This document shows, in pieces, positions 33,084 to 41,836 of a stretch of DNA of 64,000 nucleotides. Source of the DNA: a virus. The position numbers were made by a program, and so were the translations under genes. Position 1 is the stretch's first letter, and every line of letters starts with the position of its first letter. The DNA is taken from IMG/VR virus record IMGVR_UViG_3300027833_001604, positions 1-64,000 of that record; one strand, written 5' to 3'. The notes beneath the pieces were generated by a model, which did no database searches, had not been told where the DNA came from, and saw only the letters and a program-made list of their open reading frames with translations.

Positions 33084-34460
33084 ATGGGTCAACTGAGAAA
33101 TCCTAATCTCGAAACTATGAAGCGAGAACTTGATGAAATGGGATTTAACTCAGAGACATTTTGCACGGCTCCATATCTTAACATTGACTTAGATCAAGAC
33201 GGAGCAATATATACCTGTTATCGTGGTAAAACTAATGTAGGTGACTGGAAAAAAGAAAGCCTGAAAGATAGTTTTAATGGACCACAGATGCAAAAGATTC
33301 GTAAAGATCTTTACGAAGGTAGACAAAACAAAAACTGTCGTAGTTGTTGGGCCGCAGAGAAAAAAGGTAGTAACAGTCCTAGAGTGCATTTTTATTATGA
33401 TTTTATGGATCAATATTATGAAGATAATCCAGAAGGCGCCCAAGAATATTTAGATAAAATTAAAGCAGACTATATAAAAGGCAAGATAGCAGACATAAAG
33501 CGTGGCGAACTAAGACCAAGTAGTTTATGTAATCTACGTTGTATGCATTGTGGTCCACATAGTAGCACTAAGTGGGTAGAAACACTAACCAAAGGTGACA
33601 ATGCAAAAGTTTATATGGAAAACGAAGGCTTAATGGAAAACGGCAATGGTATTATTAATCATAACATTATTGACACAGGCCTAACAACATACTATAAAAA
33701 TACATTAACAAGTGACACAGATTACGAAGAAGATCTATTAGAAGTTTTAGATTCACTTGAGCATATAAGTTTTACAGGTGGCGAGCCGTTGCTTACACCA
33801 GAACACCCACGTTACTTACAACATTTTATCGACAGTGGAAATGCTAAAAATATGTATTTGGAATACAATACAAATCTAAATATCAAAAACATTGAAAAGT
33901 TCTTTCCATTATGGGAGAATTTTAAGCACTTACATATTAGAGCAAGTATTGATGCTAGTTTTGACACTTACGAATACTTTAGAACATACGGTAAAATTGA
34001 TCTACTTAAAGATTGTCTACAAAAAATACAAAAATTCCGTTTAGAAAAAATGGGTGGCAAAAGACGTATGAAAATCAATGCTACTGTAACACACAATTTG
34101 TTTAGTGCGTTACGTTGGAAAGATCTCACAAGAGATTGGACTACACATGGCGTAGCATTTCACGTAAGTCTAATTATTGACCATCCTATAAGTGTTATAT
34201 ACATGCCAAAAGAATTGCGTGAAAAAGCAGTTGCGGAGATGCAGTGGTGTTATGACAATATAGAGCAATTCACAGACGACGAAGATTATATAGATATATA
34301 CAGACATCACACAGAACAGTGTATCAAATACACAGCAGAACAAAATCACGAAAGTGATAAGTTCCCTGAACAAACTATAAAGTATATTGAGTTCTGTGAC
34401 AAAACAAGTGGTAAAAGCTACAAAGATTATTTTCCAGAATTAATAAAATATTTAGAATAA
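33084..34460 (+). CDS. radical SAM protein with N-terminal twitch/SPASM-like domain
   Basis: A 458-residue protein. N-terminal FCTAPYLNI (C27), C45 and CRSC (C85, C88) are followed by the cluster motif CNLRCMHC (C149, C153, C156) and SFTGGEPLL (about 231). Residues 105-140 form an insert absent from the sibling at 53630. The barrel continues to about 350 with a helical C-terminus. It starts one base after the ClpP gene. A GNAT-like gene follows, as also at 9273-10900, which suggests a paired function. The radical SAM call is firm; the reaction is unknown. Confidence 0.92.
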   Translation: MGQLRNPNLETMKRELDEMGFNSETFCTAPYLNIDLDQDGAIYTCYRGKTNVGDWKKESLKDSFNGPQMQKIRKDLYEGRQNKNCRSCWAAEKKGSNSPRVHFYYDFMDQYYEDNPEGAQEYLDKIKADYIKGKIADIKRGELRPSSLCNLRCMHCGPHSSTKWVETLTKGDNAKVYMENEGLMENGNGIINHNIIDTGLTTYYKNTLTSDTDYEEDLLEVLDSLEHISFTGGEPLLTPEHPRYLQHFIDSGNAKNMYLEYNTNLNIKNIEKFFPLWENFKHLHIRASIDASFDTYEYFRTYGKIDLLKDCLQKIQKFRLEKMGGKRRMKINATVTHNLFSALRWKDLTRDWTTHGVAFHVSLIIDHPISVIYMPKELREKAVAEMQWCYDNIEQFTDDEDYIDIYRHHTEQCIKYTAEQNHESDKFPEQTIKYIEFCDKTSGKSYKDYFPELIKYLE

Positions 34461-34471
34461 CGGAGTTACAA

Positions 34472-34963
34472 TTGAAATCAATCAAAGATACCTATGCAGA
34501 TTTTTTCAAATGGGTTAAGGGCACAGAGCTTGTAGAACTAGAAAATATTAATGTAGAAGAAGATCCAGTAAGACCAGAACTAAGTTTAGAATGGCGTAAG
34601 GCTAATGGTCGTAAGATTTACGGACTAAAATATCAAGACACAATAGAAGGTATCGTGTGCGTAGCATTTACCAATGACATACCTACTACTGTTAAAGAAC
34701 TAGAACTTATGAGTGAGAATGCTAGTTTAAAAAATGATTTCAATACCGCAGTTGCATATACTGTATGGTCACGTAAGCGTGGCGCAGGTAAAGAGATAAT
34801 ACATAAACTATTAACCCATGTTAAAACAAACGAAGAGATTAAGACAGTAGTTACTCTATCGCCATTAACACCAATGGCAACACACTTTCATATTAAGAAC
34901 GGTGCTAAACTAAAGAAAATTAGTGCTGAAACACAAAACTTTGAATACAAGATTAATACTTGA
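34472..34963 (+). CDS. GNAT-like acetyltransferase
   Basis: A 163-residue TTG-start protein. YTVWSRKRGAGKEIIHKLL (about 92-110) occupies the place of GNAT motif A with its G-x-G loop, and VTLSPLTPMATHFHIKNGA (about 128-146) the strand-helix of motif B with an xxFHxxNGA end common to GNATs. It pairs with the upstream radical SAM gene. A promoter for the clamp loader overlaps its stop codon. Confidence 0.65.
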   Translation: MKSIKDTYADFFKWVKGTELVELENINVEEDPVRPELSLEWRKANGRKIYGLKYQDTIEGIVCVAFTNDIPTTVKELELMSENASLKNDFNTAVAYTVWSRKRGAGKEIIHKLLTHVKTNEEIKTVVTLSPLTPMATHFHIKNGAKLKKISAETQNFEYKINT

Positions 34964-34987
34964 CAAATGAGTAATATCGTATATAAT
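34960..34987 (+). promoter_or_regulatory. sigma-70-type promoter
   Basis: TTGACA at 34960-34965 and TATAAT at 34982-34987, 16-base spacer. The -35 overlaps the end of the GNAT-like gene. It drives the clamp-loader gene. Confidence 0.8.
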
Positions 34988-35019
34988 AGTAGAATAAAGA
35001 AAGAAACACGGAGAATAAC

Positions 35020-35943
35020 TTGAAAGACTTATGGGTAGAAAAGTATCGTCCAACTAATGTTGGCGAATATGTATTTAAAGATGATTCACAGCGTAAGCAA
35101 GTGCAAAACTGGATTGACGACAAAGGTATTCCACACTTGTTATTCAGCGGTAGCCCAGGCACTGGCAAAACTACACTAGCAAAAGTTTTGATTGCAGAAC
35201 TAAGTGTAGAAAAAGCAGACGTGCTTTATATTAATGCTAGTAGAGATAATGGCGTTGAAATGATTCGTAAGCGTATTAGTGCATTTAGTGAAACTATGCC
35301 TTGGGGTGATTTTAAAGTTATCTTGCTAGACGAAGCAGACCATATTAGTCCTGAAGGACAAGCAGCATTACGTGGGGTTATGGAACAGTATCATGCAAGT
35401 GTGCGTTTTATTTTAACGTGTAACTATCCTAACATGATTATTCCTGCACTACACAGCAGATGTCAAGGCTTCCACATTGAAGAACTTGACCATACCGATT
35501 TCACAGTGCGTGTAGGAGAGATCCTGGCACAAAACGCAGTTCAATTTGATATTGAGACCTTAGACGCAATGGTCCGTGCAAATTATCCTGACTTACGTAA
35601 AACTATTAACACAGTGCAAATGACCATTGTGGATAATATACTTGCTATGCCCGATGACGGTGGCAGCACAAGCGAGTGGCGATTAGCAATGGTAGAGCTA
35701 TTTCGCAGTGGTAAGATACAGGATGCACGTAAACTCATAATCAAATCTGCACGTGCTGATGAGTATAATGATATATTTACTTGGCTTTACAAGAACTTAG
35801 ATCTTTATACAAAGAATGACTTTCAATATGATAGTTGCGTATTAGCAATTAGAGAAGGCATGATTAAGCACACTCAAGTAGCAGATCCTGAGATTAATCT
35901 TAGTGCTACAATGATTGAGTTGGCAAGAACTCTAAATGAGTAG
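35020..35943 (+). CDS. 44: clamp-loader large subunit (gp44-like AAA+ ATPase)
   Basis: A 307-residue TTG-start protein. KYRPTNVGEYVF at the N-terminus, Walker A GSPGTGKTT (about 43-51), Walker B LLDEADH (about 103-109), TCNYPNMI sensor 1 and SRC arginine finger are all present. It loads the sliding clamp at primer ends for the gp43 polymerase. In T4-like genomes gene 62 usually follows gene 44; here an unrelated-looking 352-residue protein follows. Eight-base overlap with that gene. Confidence 0.95.
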   Translation: MKDLWVEKYRPTNVGEYVFKDDSQRKQVQNWIDDKGIPHLLFSGSPGTGKTTLAKVLIAELSVEKADVLYINASRDNGVEMIRKRISAFSETMPWGDFKVILLDEADHISPEGQAALRGVMEQYHASVRFILTCNYPNMIIPALHSRCQGFHIEELDHTDFTVRVGEILAQNAVQFDIETLDAMVRANYPDLRKTINTVQMTIVDNILAMPDDGGSTSEWRLAMVELFRSGKIQDARKLIIKSARADEYNDIFTWLYKNLDLYTKNDFQYDSCVLAIREGMIKHTQVADPEINLSATMIELARTLNE

Positions 35944-36994
35944 GTTAGAAAACCTATTACTTCCAGTTACATTTAACAATTGGAATACTTACTCGTATAG
36001 TCCAAGGGTTAATACACTAATGAGTCTTAGTTTTAGTATGGGTGCAATGCCCAAGCCATTAGCATATGTTTCAACTTCACCTGATTACTTTTTTGATGAC
36101 AACGGCAACGTAGTTAATTTGCTTGATCAGTGTAAAGCAATAGACGGCAGTGAAACACTAGAACAAGACATAATAGATATGCTGCAAGATGTAAAAGATA
36201 TTGAGAATGAGCCTATACTAGATTCAAACTTTAAATTTACATTGCCGTATGCATTTCAATATGCCCAAGCAAAAGATATTACATGTAAAAAATTCCATAC
36301 ACACTACGCAGATAGTTTATGGATGGGATTACTTGAGTATAAGACCAACGAACGATTTGATCCTGATGTCGTAAACTTTACATATAAAAGTAACTTAGCA
36401 GACATTGACTTAATGTTGAATTCATATCTTAATGAACACATTAATCTAGCAGGTGCTGACAATTATCTGTTGGCTATTATAGATGAAATAGCATTACGTA
36501 GAAATGAAGAAGTTAACGTGGGTGATGCATGTGATTACTTCTTAAACAAGCCTTTTAGAATGTTATTATTAGCTGTTGACAATGGCCTAAACCATATTAT
36601 GGAAAACGGTTATGAAGTATACAGAGATCAATTAATTGCTGGTTACCAAATTACACGACCAAAGCGTGAAGAAGTTCCGTTTGTTTATTCAACAAGATTG
36701 TTTGACCATAACTATATTGAAAAGTCATCAATTTCATATGAAGTAACGTGTGAACGAGTTGATATACAACCTAATTATAATCTGTTTGAAGAATGGCATT
36801 ACTATAATTTTAAGGGCTGTAACACCCATGAAGATAATCTAGTAAATACTATTGTTAGGATATCCACAGGATATGATTTCACTCTTGCTAACTGGAACTA
36901 TTTCCAACAAGCAGTATTTGAAGTAGGATGTAAGCAATATACAGATGAAGCCAGCAATAGCATTTTTAAGACATGGATCGACAGTCGAAGGTAG
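35936..36994 (+). CDS. hypothetical protein in the gp62 position, 352 aa
   Basis: A soluble protein of unknown type coupled to the clamp-loader ATPase by ATGAGTAG. It is much longer than T4 gp62 (about 190 residues) and I see no resemblance. It is rich in Asn, Tyr and Asp without Cys clusters or a P-loop. The tight coupling suggests a replication-linked role or simply shared expression. It could be a diverged clamp-loader partner; a structure prediction would test this. Confidence 0.6.
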   Translation: MSRLENLLLPVTFNNWNTYSYSPRVNTLMSLSFSMGAMPKPLAYVSTSPDYFFDDNGNVVNLLDQCKAIDGSETLEQDIIDMLQDVKDIENEPILDSNFKFTLPYAFQYAQAKDITCKKFHTHYADSLWMGLLEYKTNERFDPDVVNFTYKSNLADIDLMLNSYLNEHINLAGADNYLLAIIDEIALRRNEEVNVGDACDYFLNKPFRMLLLAVDNGLNHIMENGYEVYRDQLIAGYQITRPKREEVPFVYSTRLFDHNYIEKSSISYEVTCERVDIQPNYNLFEEWHYYNFKGCNTHEDNLVNTIVRISTGYDFTLANWNYFQQAVFEVGCKQYTDEASNSIFKTWIDSRR

Positions 36995-37187
36995 AGAAGT
37001 ATTCCTAGTAACAATGCTAGGCAAAGCCTTTATAGACTTAGATTTAGACACCGCAGTAATCGTTCCACGTGGTAATATTACTACAACAAGCGAACAATAT
37101 CTATTAGAAAAAACAACCCAATTAGTTTCCGCTTACATTTTTCTAGATGAAAAAGAAGCCATGCTGTTTAGGATTAAGTATACATAA
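36945..37187 (+). CDS. hypothetical protein, 80 aa, start uncertain
   Basis: A small soluble protein. The start at 36945 overlaps the previous gene by 50 bases; an alternative ATG at 37014 gives 57 residues (MLGKAFIDLDLDTAVIVPRG). Neither has a clear ribosome site. The middle is beta-rich and the tail helical. No family is recognised. Confidence 0.5.
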   Translation: MKPAIAFLRHGSTVEGREVFLVTMLGKAFIDLDLDTAVIVPRGNITTTSEQYLLEKTTQLVSAYIFLDEKEAMLFRIKYT

Positions 37188-37206
37188 TAGTAGAGCACAA
37201 AACGGC

Positions 37207-37215
37207 ATAAATAAG
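37207..37215 (+). promoter_or_regulatory. possible late promoter box in intergenic stretch
   Basis: ATAAATAAG at 37207 lies in the 159-base gap before the ExbB-like gene. The gap also holds TATAAT-like text near 37262 and 37326 without clean -35 boxes. The last of these could be a weak promoter just before the ribosome site AAGGATGG. Confidence 0.35.
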
Positions 37216-37346
37216 TATAGCAATGAAAAGTAAAGAATGAATATTACACACTGCAATAGAGTATAATATACCGCATTGAAGTAGACAACAGCAAACTACA
37301 ACATGGTCGAGACTTTTCCTAAGATATAATATAAGGATGGATTACG

Positions 37347-37790
37347 ATGAATACTCGGTTTATGATATGGTGGCTGGCCACCGTTATACAGATTATTGGT
37401 GTAGGTCTTGCTATTAACTTTGGAGCAATTTCTTTTTTACTAGAAGCAGATCAAACATATTTAAGCTTCGTAACAACTGGACTATGGATTATTGGCTCAA
37501 TAACAATTGGCTATCTTGCATGGAAAAAAGAAACAGATTATGACACACCTTGGTTTATTGCGGAAAGCTGCATAAGCGTAGGTATGATTGGAACACTAAT
37601 TGGCTTTATGCTAATGTTGGGTTCCAGCTTAGGCGATGTAGACCCAAGCAATATGCAATCAATGAAGCAAGTAATTAGTGACATGGCAAGTGGTATGAGT
37701 ACCGCACTTGTTACAACATTATCAGGATTAGTATTCAGCTTATTCCTGAAGATACAAATTACAATTCAAGAACATAAAATGGTAGAGTAA
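37347..37790 (+). CDS. ExbB/TolQ/MotA-like membrane channel subunit
   Basis: A 147-residue protein with four hydrophobic segments at about 5-30, 36-58, 71-93 and 116-136. The third and fourth, FIAESCISVGMIGTLIGFML and ASGMSTALVTTLSGLVFSL, have the composition and small-residue spacing of the TolQ/ExbB/MotA core (xxLGLLGTVxGM ... GIxxALxTTxxGL). Partner genes of this family lie next to each other, and the next gene has an ExbD-like N-terminus. Together they could form a proton- or ion-driven complex in the inner membrane. The assignment is by pattern and pairing. Confidence 0.6.
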   Translation: MNTRFMIWWLATVIQIIGVGLAINFGAISFLLEADQTYLSFVTTGLWIIGSITIGYLAWKKETDYDTPWFIAESCISVGMIGTLIGFMLMLGSSLGDVDPSNMQSMKQVISDMASGMSTALVTTLSGLVFSLFLKIQITIQEHKMVE

Positions 37791-37793
37791 CAC

Positions 37794-38432
37794 ATGGCAC
37801 GTAGACGCAGCGGGAATCAGCTCGCATTCAACGATATGCTATTTAATATATTACTAGGATTTGTTGTCCTATTTGTTATTGCATTTTTGTTGATCAACCC
37901 TATAACTAAAAAACAAGATGTGCCGTCAAAGGCAGAAGCTATGATCATAATGGAATGGGCTGATAACAGCTACACCGATATGGATTTATGGATTCAACGT
38001 GACGACAATAGCCCTGTGGGATTCAACAATAAATCAGGACAAGGCATGAACTTAGAACGTGATGACCTAGGCTCTACAAATGATAGATTTTATGTAGATG
38101 GGCAAGTGTCAATTGTTAAAACAAACAGAGAAGTTGTTAATGTTAGAGGTATTGTTCCTGGTAATTATTATCCAAATGTGCATACTTATAATTGGAGTGA
38201 TACAGAACCTTTAGAAATTACAATAACAGTAGTAGACATTAATCCAGTATATAGAGAAATATATTCTATAAAAGTAATAGTAAGTAAAAGAGGTGATGTT
38301 GTAAGACTACCTGGATTTGTAATAGATGCTGAAGGTCGTATAGGCAATGTGTTTAATCACACAAAAACCGTAGTTCCAAACCGAGGTAGAGTCGGCGATA
38401 CACAAGGCACCAACTTTCAAAGTAATGAGTAA
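37794..38432 (+). CDS. ExbD/TolR/MotB-like single-span partner
   Basis: A 212-residue protein. After a short basic cytoplasmic head (MARRRSGNQLAFNDM), one span at about 14-37 (FNILLGFVVLFVIAFLLI) follows an Asp in the position of the proton-carrying Asp of ExbD/MotB proteins. The remaining 170 residues are predicted periplasmic and beta-rich, without a recognisable peptidoglycan-binding motif. It starts three bases after the ExbB-like gene. Phage use could be energised envelope change or exclusion of other phages; this is conjecture. Confidence 0.55.
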   Translation: MARRRSGNQLAFNDMLFNILLGFVVLFVIAFLLINPITKKQDVPSKAEAMIIMEWADNSYTDMDLWIQRDDNSPVGFNNKSGQGMNLERDDLGSTNDRFYVDGQVSIVKTNREVVNVRGIVPGNYYPNVHTYNWSDTEPLEITITVVDINPVYREIYSIKVIVSKRGDVVRLPGFVIDAEGRIGNVFNHTKTVVPNRGRVGDTQGTNFQSNE

Positions 38433-39687
38433 TATGCAATACATTGTTAATAACATAAAAAATGCAAATTCCAGAATAATAAATGATATAAAAATCCTAG
38501 AGTTTGAAAACTTCTTCCCTCCAGAACATTTAGAAAAAATGATGTGGGCTACACAGCAGGTTCACTTAATAGACAGTTCTGAGCCTGTTAGTGGATTAAA
38601 GCCAAGTGCGTTTTGCATTAGTGCATTAACCAAAGACCATTTTTTTAGAGATATTAATGCAGAGTTCAAAACAACAGAATTTAAAACAGAATTATTAAAT
38701 AGATTTGGACTGAATAATGTAGATTATTTAATGCAATATTTAGACATTGATATAAGCATACACACAGATCAAGGACATCAATTTGATGATGCACACTCCG
38801 ATCAAAAGAATAACTTATTCTCATTAACCTTACAAATATACCTGCCCGAAACAGATGAAAATGCTGAATACGGAACTATATTTTTTGACAACAAAGGCAA
38901 TGAATTACATACAGTAGAGTTTAGAAAAAATACAGGTTATTGTTTCTTATCACACAACAACAGTTGGCATGCCGGAAAGCCAGGTATAAAGCGTAATAGC
39001 TTCTTTATAAGAATGGACATTAAACCACACTATGAATTTACTTCTAGTGTATTCAATTATGATTCTAATATAGATACATGCTATCTTATATGGGACAAGT
39101 ATATGGAAGTTCCACGTCATTACACAGACTATTTGCTACAAGTATCTATGCTAAATGCACAAGAGCTTGGTATTGAAAACGTTGTAGTTTCACAAGATCC
39201 GTGGAAAAACAAGTGTGCATTGTTACACAAACTAAAAGAACTTGGCTTTAAAAAGGCGTTTATAGTGCTAGGTGGGGTGCATTGGAATACAAAACAAGCA
39301 GGCACATATGCACAAGAATTAGACTTAACTGTTACTGTATGTGGCAGATCTAACTCAGATAGTCCTACGCATTTACTAAGACAGTATGCAGTAATAGATA
39401 TAAATAAAGTTATAGAATTCGAAACAACTCTTCCAGCATATTTTCCAAATACAGAACGTTACTTTGGTGAATGTGTTGATAAAAATGATTTCATCGAAAT
39501 AGATGATGATTTAGCAGACATACAACAGTTCTATCACATGGACGAAGATATAGATGAATGTGATACATTTACAGCATGGGTTAGATGGTCTGATACATAC
39601 GAACACGACGATATTAAATATCTCGAAGCATATAAAGAAAACAATAGGCATTTGACAGGACTAACAAAGTCAATGCACAAAGGATAA
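38425..39687 (+). CDS. 2OG-Fe(II) oxygenase-like domain fused to unknown C-terminal domain
   Basis: A 420-residue protein. Residues about 95-195 carry DAHSD (H-x-D iron ligands), a strand-rich core with LTLQIYLPE and GTIFFDN, then NSWHAGKPGIKRNSFFIRM with the distal His and the Arg for 2-oxoglutarate, as in prolyl-hydroxylase-like folds. The C-terminal half, with LHKLKELGFKKAFIVLGGVHW, resembles the GYxxAxxWFxGxWP region of the long paralogues at 56707 and 58185. It would hydroxylate a substrate, perhaps one presented by the second domain. It overlaps the ExbD-like gene by eight bases. Confidence 0.7.
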   Translation: MSNMQYIVNNIKNANSRIINDIKILEFENFFPPEHLEKMMWATQQVHLIDSSEPVSGLKPSAFCISALTKDHFFRDINAEFKTTEFKTELLNRFGLNNVDYLMQYLDIDISIHTDQGHQFDDAHSDQKNNLFSLTLQIYLPETDENAEYGTIFFDNKGNELHTVEFRKNTGYCFLSHNNSWHAGKPGIKRNSFFIRMDIKPHYEFTSSVFNYDSNIDTCYLIWDKYMEVPRHYTDYLLQVSMLNAQELGIENVVVSQDPWKNKCALLHKLKELGFKKAFIVLGGVHWNTKQAGTYAQELDLTVTVCGRSNSDSPTHLLRQYAVIDINKVIEFETTLPAYFPNTERYFGECVDKNDFIEIDDDLADIQQFYHMDEDIDECDTFTAWVRWSDTYEHDDIKYLEAYKENNRHLTGLTKSMHKG

Positions 39688-39690
39688 ATT

Positions 39691-40341
39691 ATGGTTTACT
39701 TAGCTACAGCATTAATTTTTATAACAAGTGTAATTACACTTTACGCTCTTATTTTAAATAGAAAAAACCCACTCATATTAATGGTGCTAATTCCTGCACT
39801 ATTAACATCTGGTATATATACAGGCTACTCAATATATGCATTACAAGGAACACCTATTTCAACAGGTTTACCAACTAATACACAAGTTGAAATTGTATGG
39901 ATGGAACCTGCTAAGCCAGTTATACGTTTATTACTAAGAATAGAAGGAGATGAAGCTCCTACATATTATAGTATAGATTATACAGAAAAGAATATGGAAG
40001 AATTAAACAAAGCAATTGCACAAGCAGCCGCTCAAGGCAAAGAAGGTGTAGATGGCGAATTTAAACCAAACAATGGTGGTGAAGAAACTGGTGGTGAATT
40101 CTTCTTTGTGCAAAAACCTAAATCATTAGGACCTGTAAAAAAACAACAAGATAAAACACCAGGTTTCTACAGTGAACCAAGACGACCAAATGGTCCTGGC
40201 AGTGATGCAGAAGATAGTGCTGATGCTGACCGTAACGGAATAGGCACTGGATTTGCTAATCCTATCTTTGATAGCTATAAAGGACTTATACTTGAAGAAG
40301 ATCTACACGCATGCGATACACACTTTGGATGCGGTCCATAG
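39691..40341 (+). CDS. membrane protein with disordered tail, 216 aa
   Basis: Two hydrophobic segments at about 3-24 (YLATALIFITSVITLYALIL) and 29-50 precede a soluble domain and a Gly/Glu/Pro-rich disordered region (about 125-185). The C-terminus DLHACDTHFGCGP carries two cysteines. It completes the membrane gene cluster starting at 37347. Function unknown; perhaps a third component of that complex. Confidence 0.6.
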   Translation: MVYLATALIFITSVITLYALILNRKNPLILMVLIPALLTSGIYTGYSIYALQGTPISTGLPTNTQVEIVWMEPAKPVIRLLLRIEGDEAPTYYSIDYTEKNMEELNKAIAQAAAQGKEGVDGEFKPNNGGEETGGEFFFVQKPKSLGPVKKQQDKTPGFYSEPRRPNGPGSDAEDSADADRNGIGTGFANPIFDSYKGLILEEDLHACDTHFGCGP

Positions 40342-40359
40342 TATTACCCCAAAAAGTCA

Positions 40360-40387
40360 TTGACAACACTAATATGTGTGTTACAAT
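40360..40387 (+). promoter_or_regulatory. sigma-70-type promoter
   Basis: TTGACA at 40360-40365 and TACAAT at 40382-40387, 16-base spacer. The spacer holds AACAC then GTGTT, an inverted repeat. It drives the deoD-folA-thyA run. Confidence 0.75.
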
Positions 40388-40413
40388 AAAGAAGTAACAC
40401 TAGAGGATAAATT

Positions 40414-41091
40414 GTGACCCCACATATAGAAGCTAAAAAAGGAGATTATGCTCCTACTGTATTAATGCCTGGCGACCCTTTGCGAGCTAAATGGATTGCT
40501 GAAACATTTTTAGAAGATTGTAAACAAGTTAATGGTATAAGAAATTGCTTAGGCTATACTGGTTACTATAATGGAACTAGAGTAAGTGTTCAAGCAAGTG
40601 GTATGGGACAAGCAAGTTTAGGAATTTATACACATGAGCTATATAATTTTTATGATGTAGAAACTATTATAAGAGTAGGTAGTTGCGGTGGAATGGCAGA
40701 ACATATTAATGTGGGTGATATAGTTGTTGCAATGACGGCTCACAATGAAAGCATTGTAAAGCCTTCAGCCTGGCCTTGTGCTAATATTGAATTGTTAAAT
40801 AAACTTGTTGACAACATACCAGAAGAAAAAGTTCACCATGTGGGACCAATCGTAAGCACAGATCAATTCTATAATGTAAACAAAGACTGGTGGAAACCTT
40901 TAGCTGCTAATGGTATTCTTGCAGTTGAAATGGAAGCTCACTTGTTATATAAGTTAGCTATAAGATTTAACAAAAAAGCACTTGCTGTTTGCACAGTTAG
41001 TGACTTATTAAATAGAAAAGAAAGTATGTCACCGGTTGAACGAGAAACTGGTTTTAGTGACATGATTAACATAGTATTGGACACTATATGA
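40414..41091 (+). CDS. deoD: purine-nucleoside phosphorylase, DeoD type
   Basis: A 225-residue GTG-start protein. VLMPGDPLRAKWIA (about 16-29), SGMGQASLGIYTHEL, VGSCGGM and VEMEAHLLY near 171 are signatures of the hexameric phosphorylase family. It splits purine (deoxy)nucleosides to base and sugar phosphate. With Apt (27736) it forms a purine salvage route, nucleoside to base to AMP. It begins a run of nucleotide genes. Confidence 0.95.
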   Translation: MTPHIEAKKGDYAPTVLMPGDPLRAKWIAETFLEDCKQVNGIRNCLGYTGYYNGTRVSVQASGMGQASLGIYTHELYNFYDVETIIRVGSCGGMAEHINVGDIVVAMTAHNESIVKPSAWPCANIELLNKLVDNIPEEKVHHVGPIVSTDQFYNVNKDWWKPLAANGILAVEMEAHLLYKLAIRFNKKALAVCTVSDLLNRKESMSPVERETGFSDMINIVLDTI

Positions 41092-41363
41092 AAAACGTAA
41101 TTAAATTTTTTAAGAAAAGCTATGCAACTGACCGCACGGCTTTTTATGCAGAAATAGTAGAAACAACATTGCTAATAGTTGCAAGTGCAGTATTGAGTTT
41201 TACAATACTTGATCCTGCAACAAAGATATTTGTTCCACTGTATCTAATAGGCAGTATACTTGCTGTCTTTAGCACATACAGGCGAGGCAGTAGTGCTATT
41301 GTGCTATGTGCTTGGTTTACTGTTATGAACAGTTGGGCATTCTTGCAGTTGTTTGTGCTATGA
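41088..41363 (+). CDS. small membrane protein, 91 aa
   Basis: Three hydrophobic segments at about 23-42, 46-64 and 70-90 after a basic head (MKNVIKFFKKSY). It overlaps deoD by ATGA and the DHFR gene by four bases. It might be a transporter fragment or holin-like protein, but no signature is visible. Confidence 0.65.
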   Translation: MKNVIKFFKKSYATDRTAFYAEIVETTLLIVASAVLSFTILDPATKIFVPLYLIGSILAVFSTYRRGSSAIVLCAWFTVMNSWAFLQLFVL

Positions 41364-41836
41364 TTAAAGCAATACTGGCATGTGATGATGCGTGGGGCAT
41401 AGGTAAAGACGGAACGCTACCTTGGCCGCACAATGCTGCAGATCAGAAATGGTTTGCACAAACAACAAAGGGTGGTGTTGTTGTAATGGGTAGCACAACA
41501 TGGAAAGATCCAGATATGCCAAAGCCACTGCCAGGACGATATAATGTTGTGGTATCACGTGGTGTAGCCGATGAGGCGCATTGTGTAGTTCCTATGAGTG
41601 AAGTTGAAAAACTATTAGTAGAAGATTTAGAACAGGAAGATGTTTGGATTATTGGCGGGGCTAAACTTGTAAAAGCATTGATGCCAATAATTGATCAATT
41701 GTGGTTAAGTAGAATAACAGGCGTATACGATTGTGATACACACTTACCAGAAGATAATATATTAAAAAACTACAAACTAGTTGATGTTGATACTAGTATC
41801 GATACGTTAAGTATTGAAACATGGAGTAAATTATGA
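41360..41836 (+). CDS. folA: dihydrofolate reductase
   Basis: A 158-residue enzyme. I use the ATG at 41360 because it overlaps the previous stop and gives the canonical start MIKAILACDDAWGIGKDG. TLPWP, WFAQTTKGGVVVMGSTTW and VWIIGGAKLVKAL match folate- and NADPH-binding segments. It regenerates tetrahydrofolate after the ThyA reaction. Next gene thyA overlaps by ATGA, so the two are expressed together. Confidence 0.95.
   Translation: MIKAILACDDAWGIGKDGTLPWPHNAADQKWFAQTTKGGVVVMGSTTWKDPDMPKPLPGRYNVVVSRGVADEAHCVVPMSEVEKLLVEDLEQEDVWIIGGAKLVKALMPIIDQLWLSRITGVYDCDTHLPEDNILKNYKLVDVDTSIDTLSIETWSKL

Noticed and set aside
35936-36994. Gene 62 clamp-loader small subunit by position
   Set aside because: Almost twice the length of gp62 and no visible resemblance; kept as unknown.
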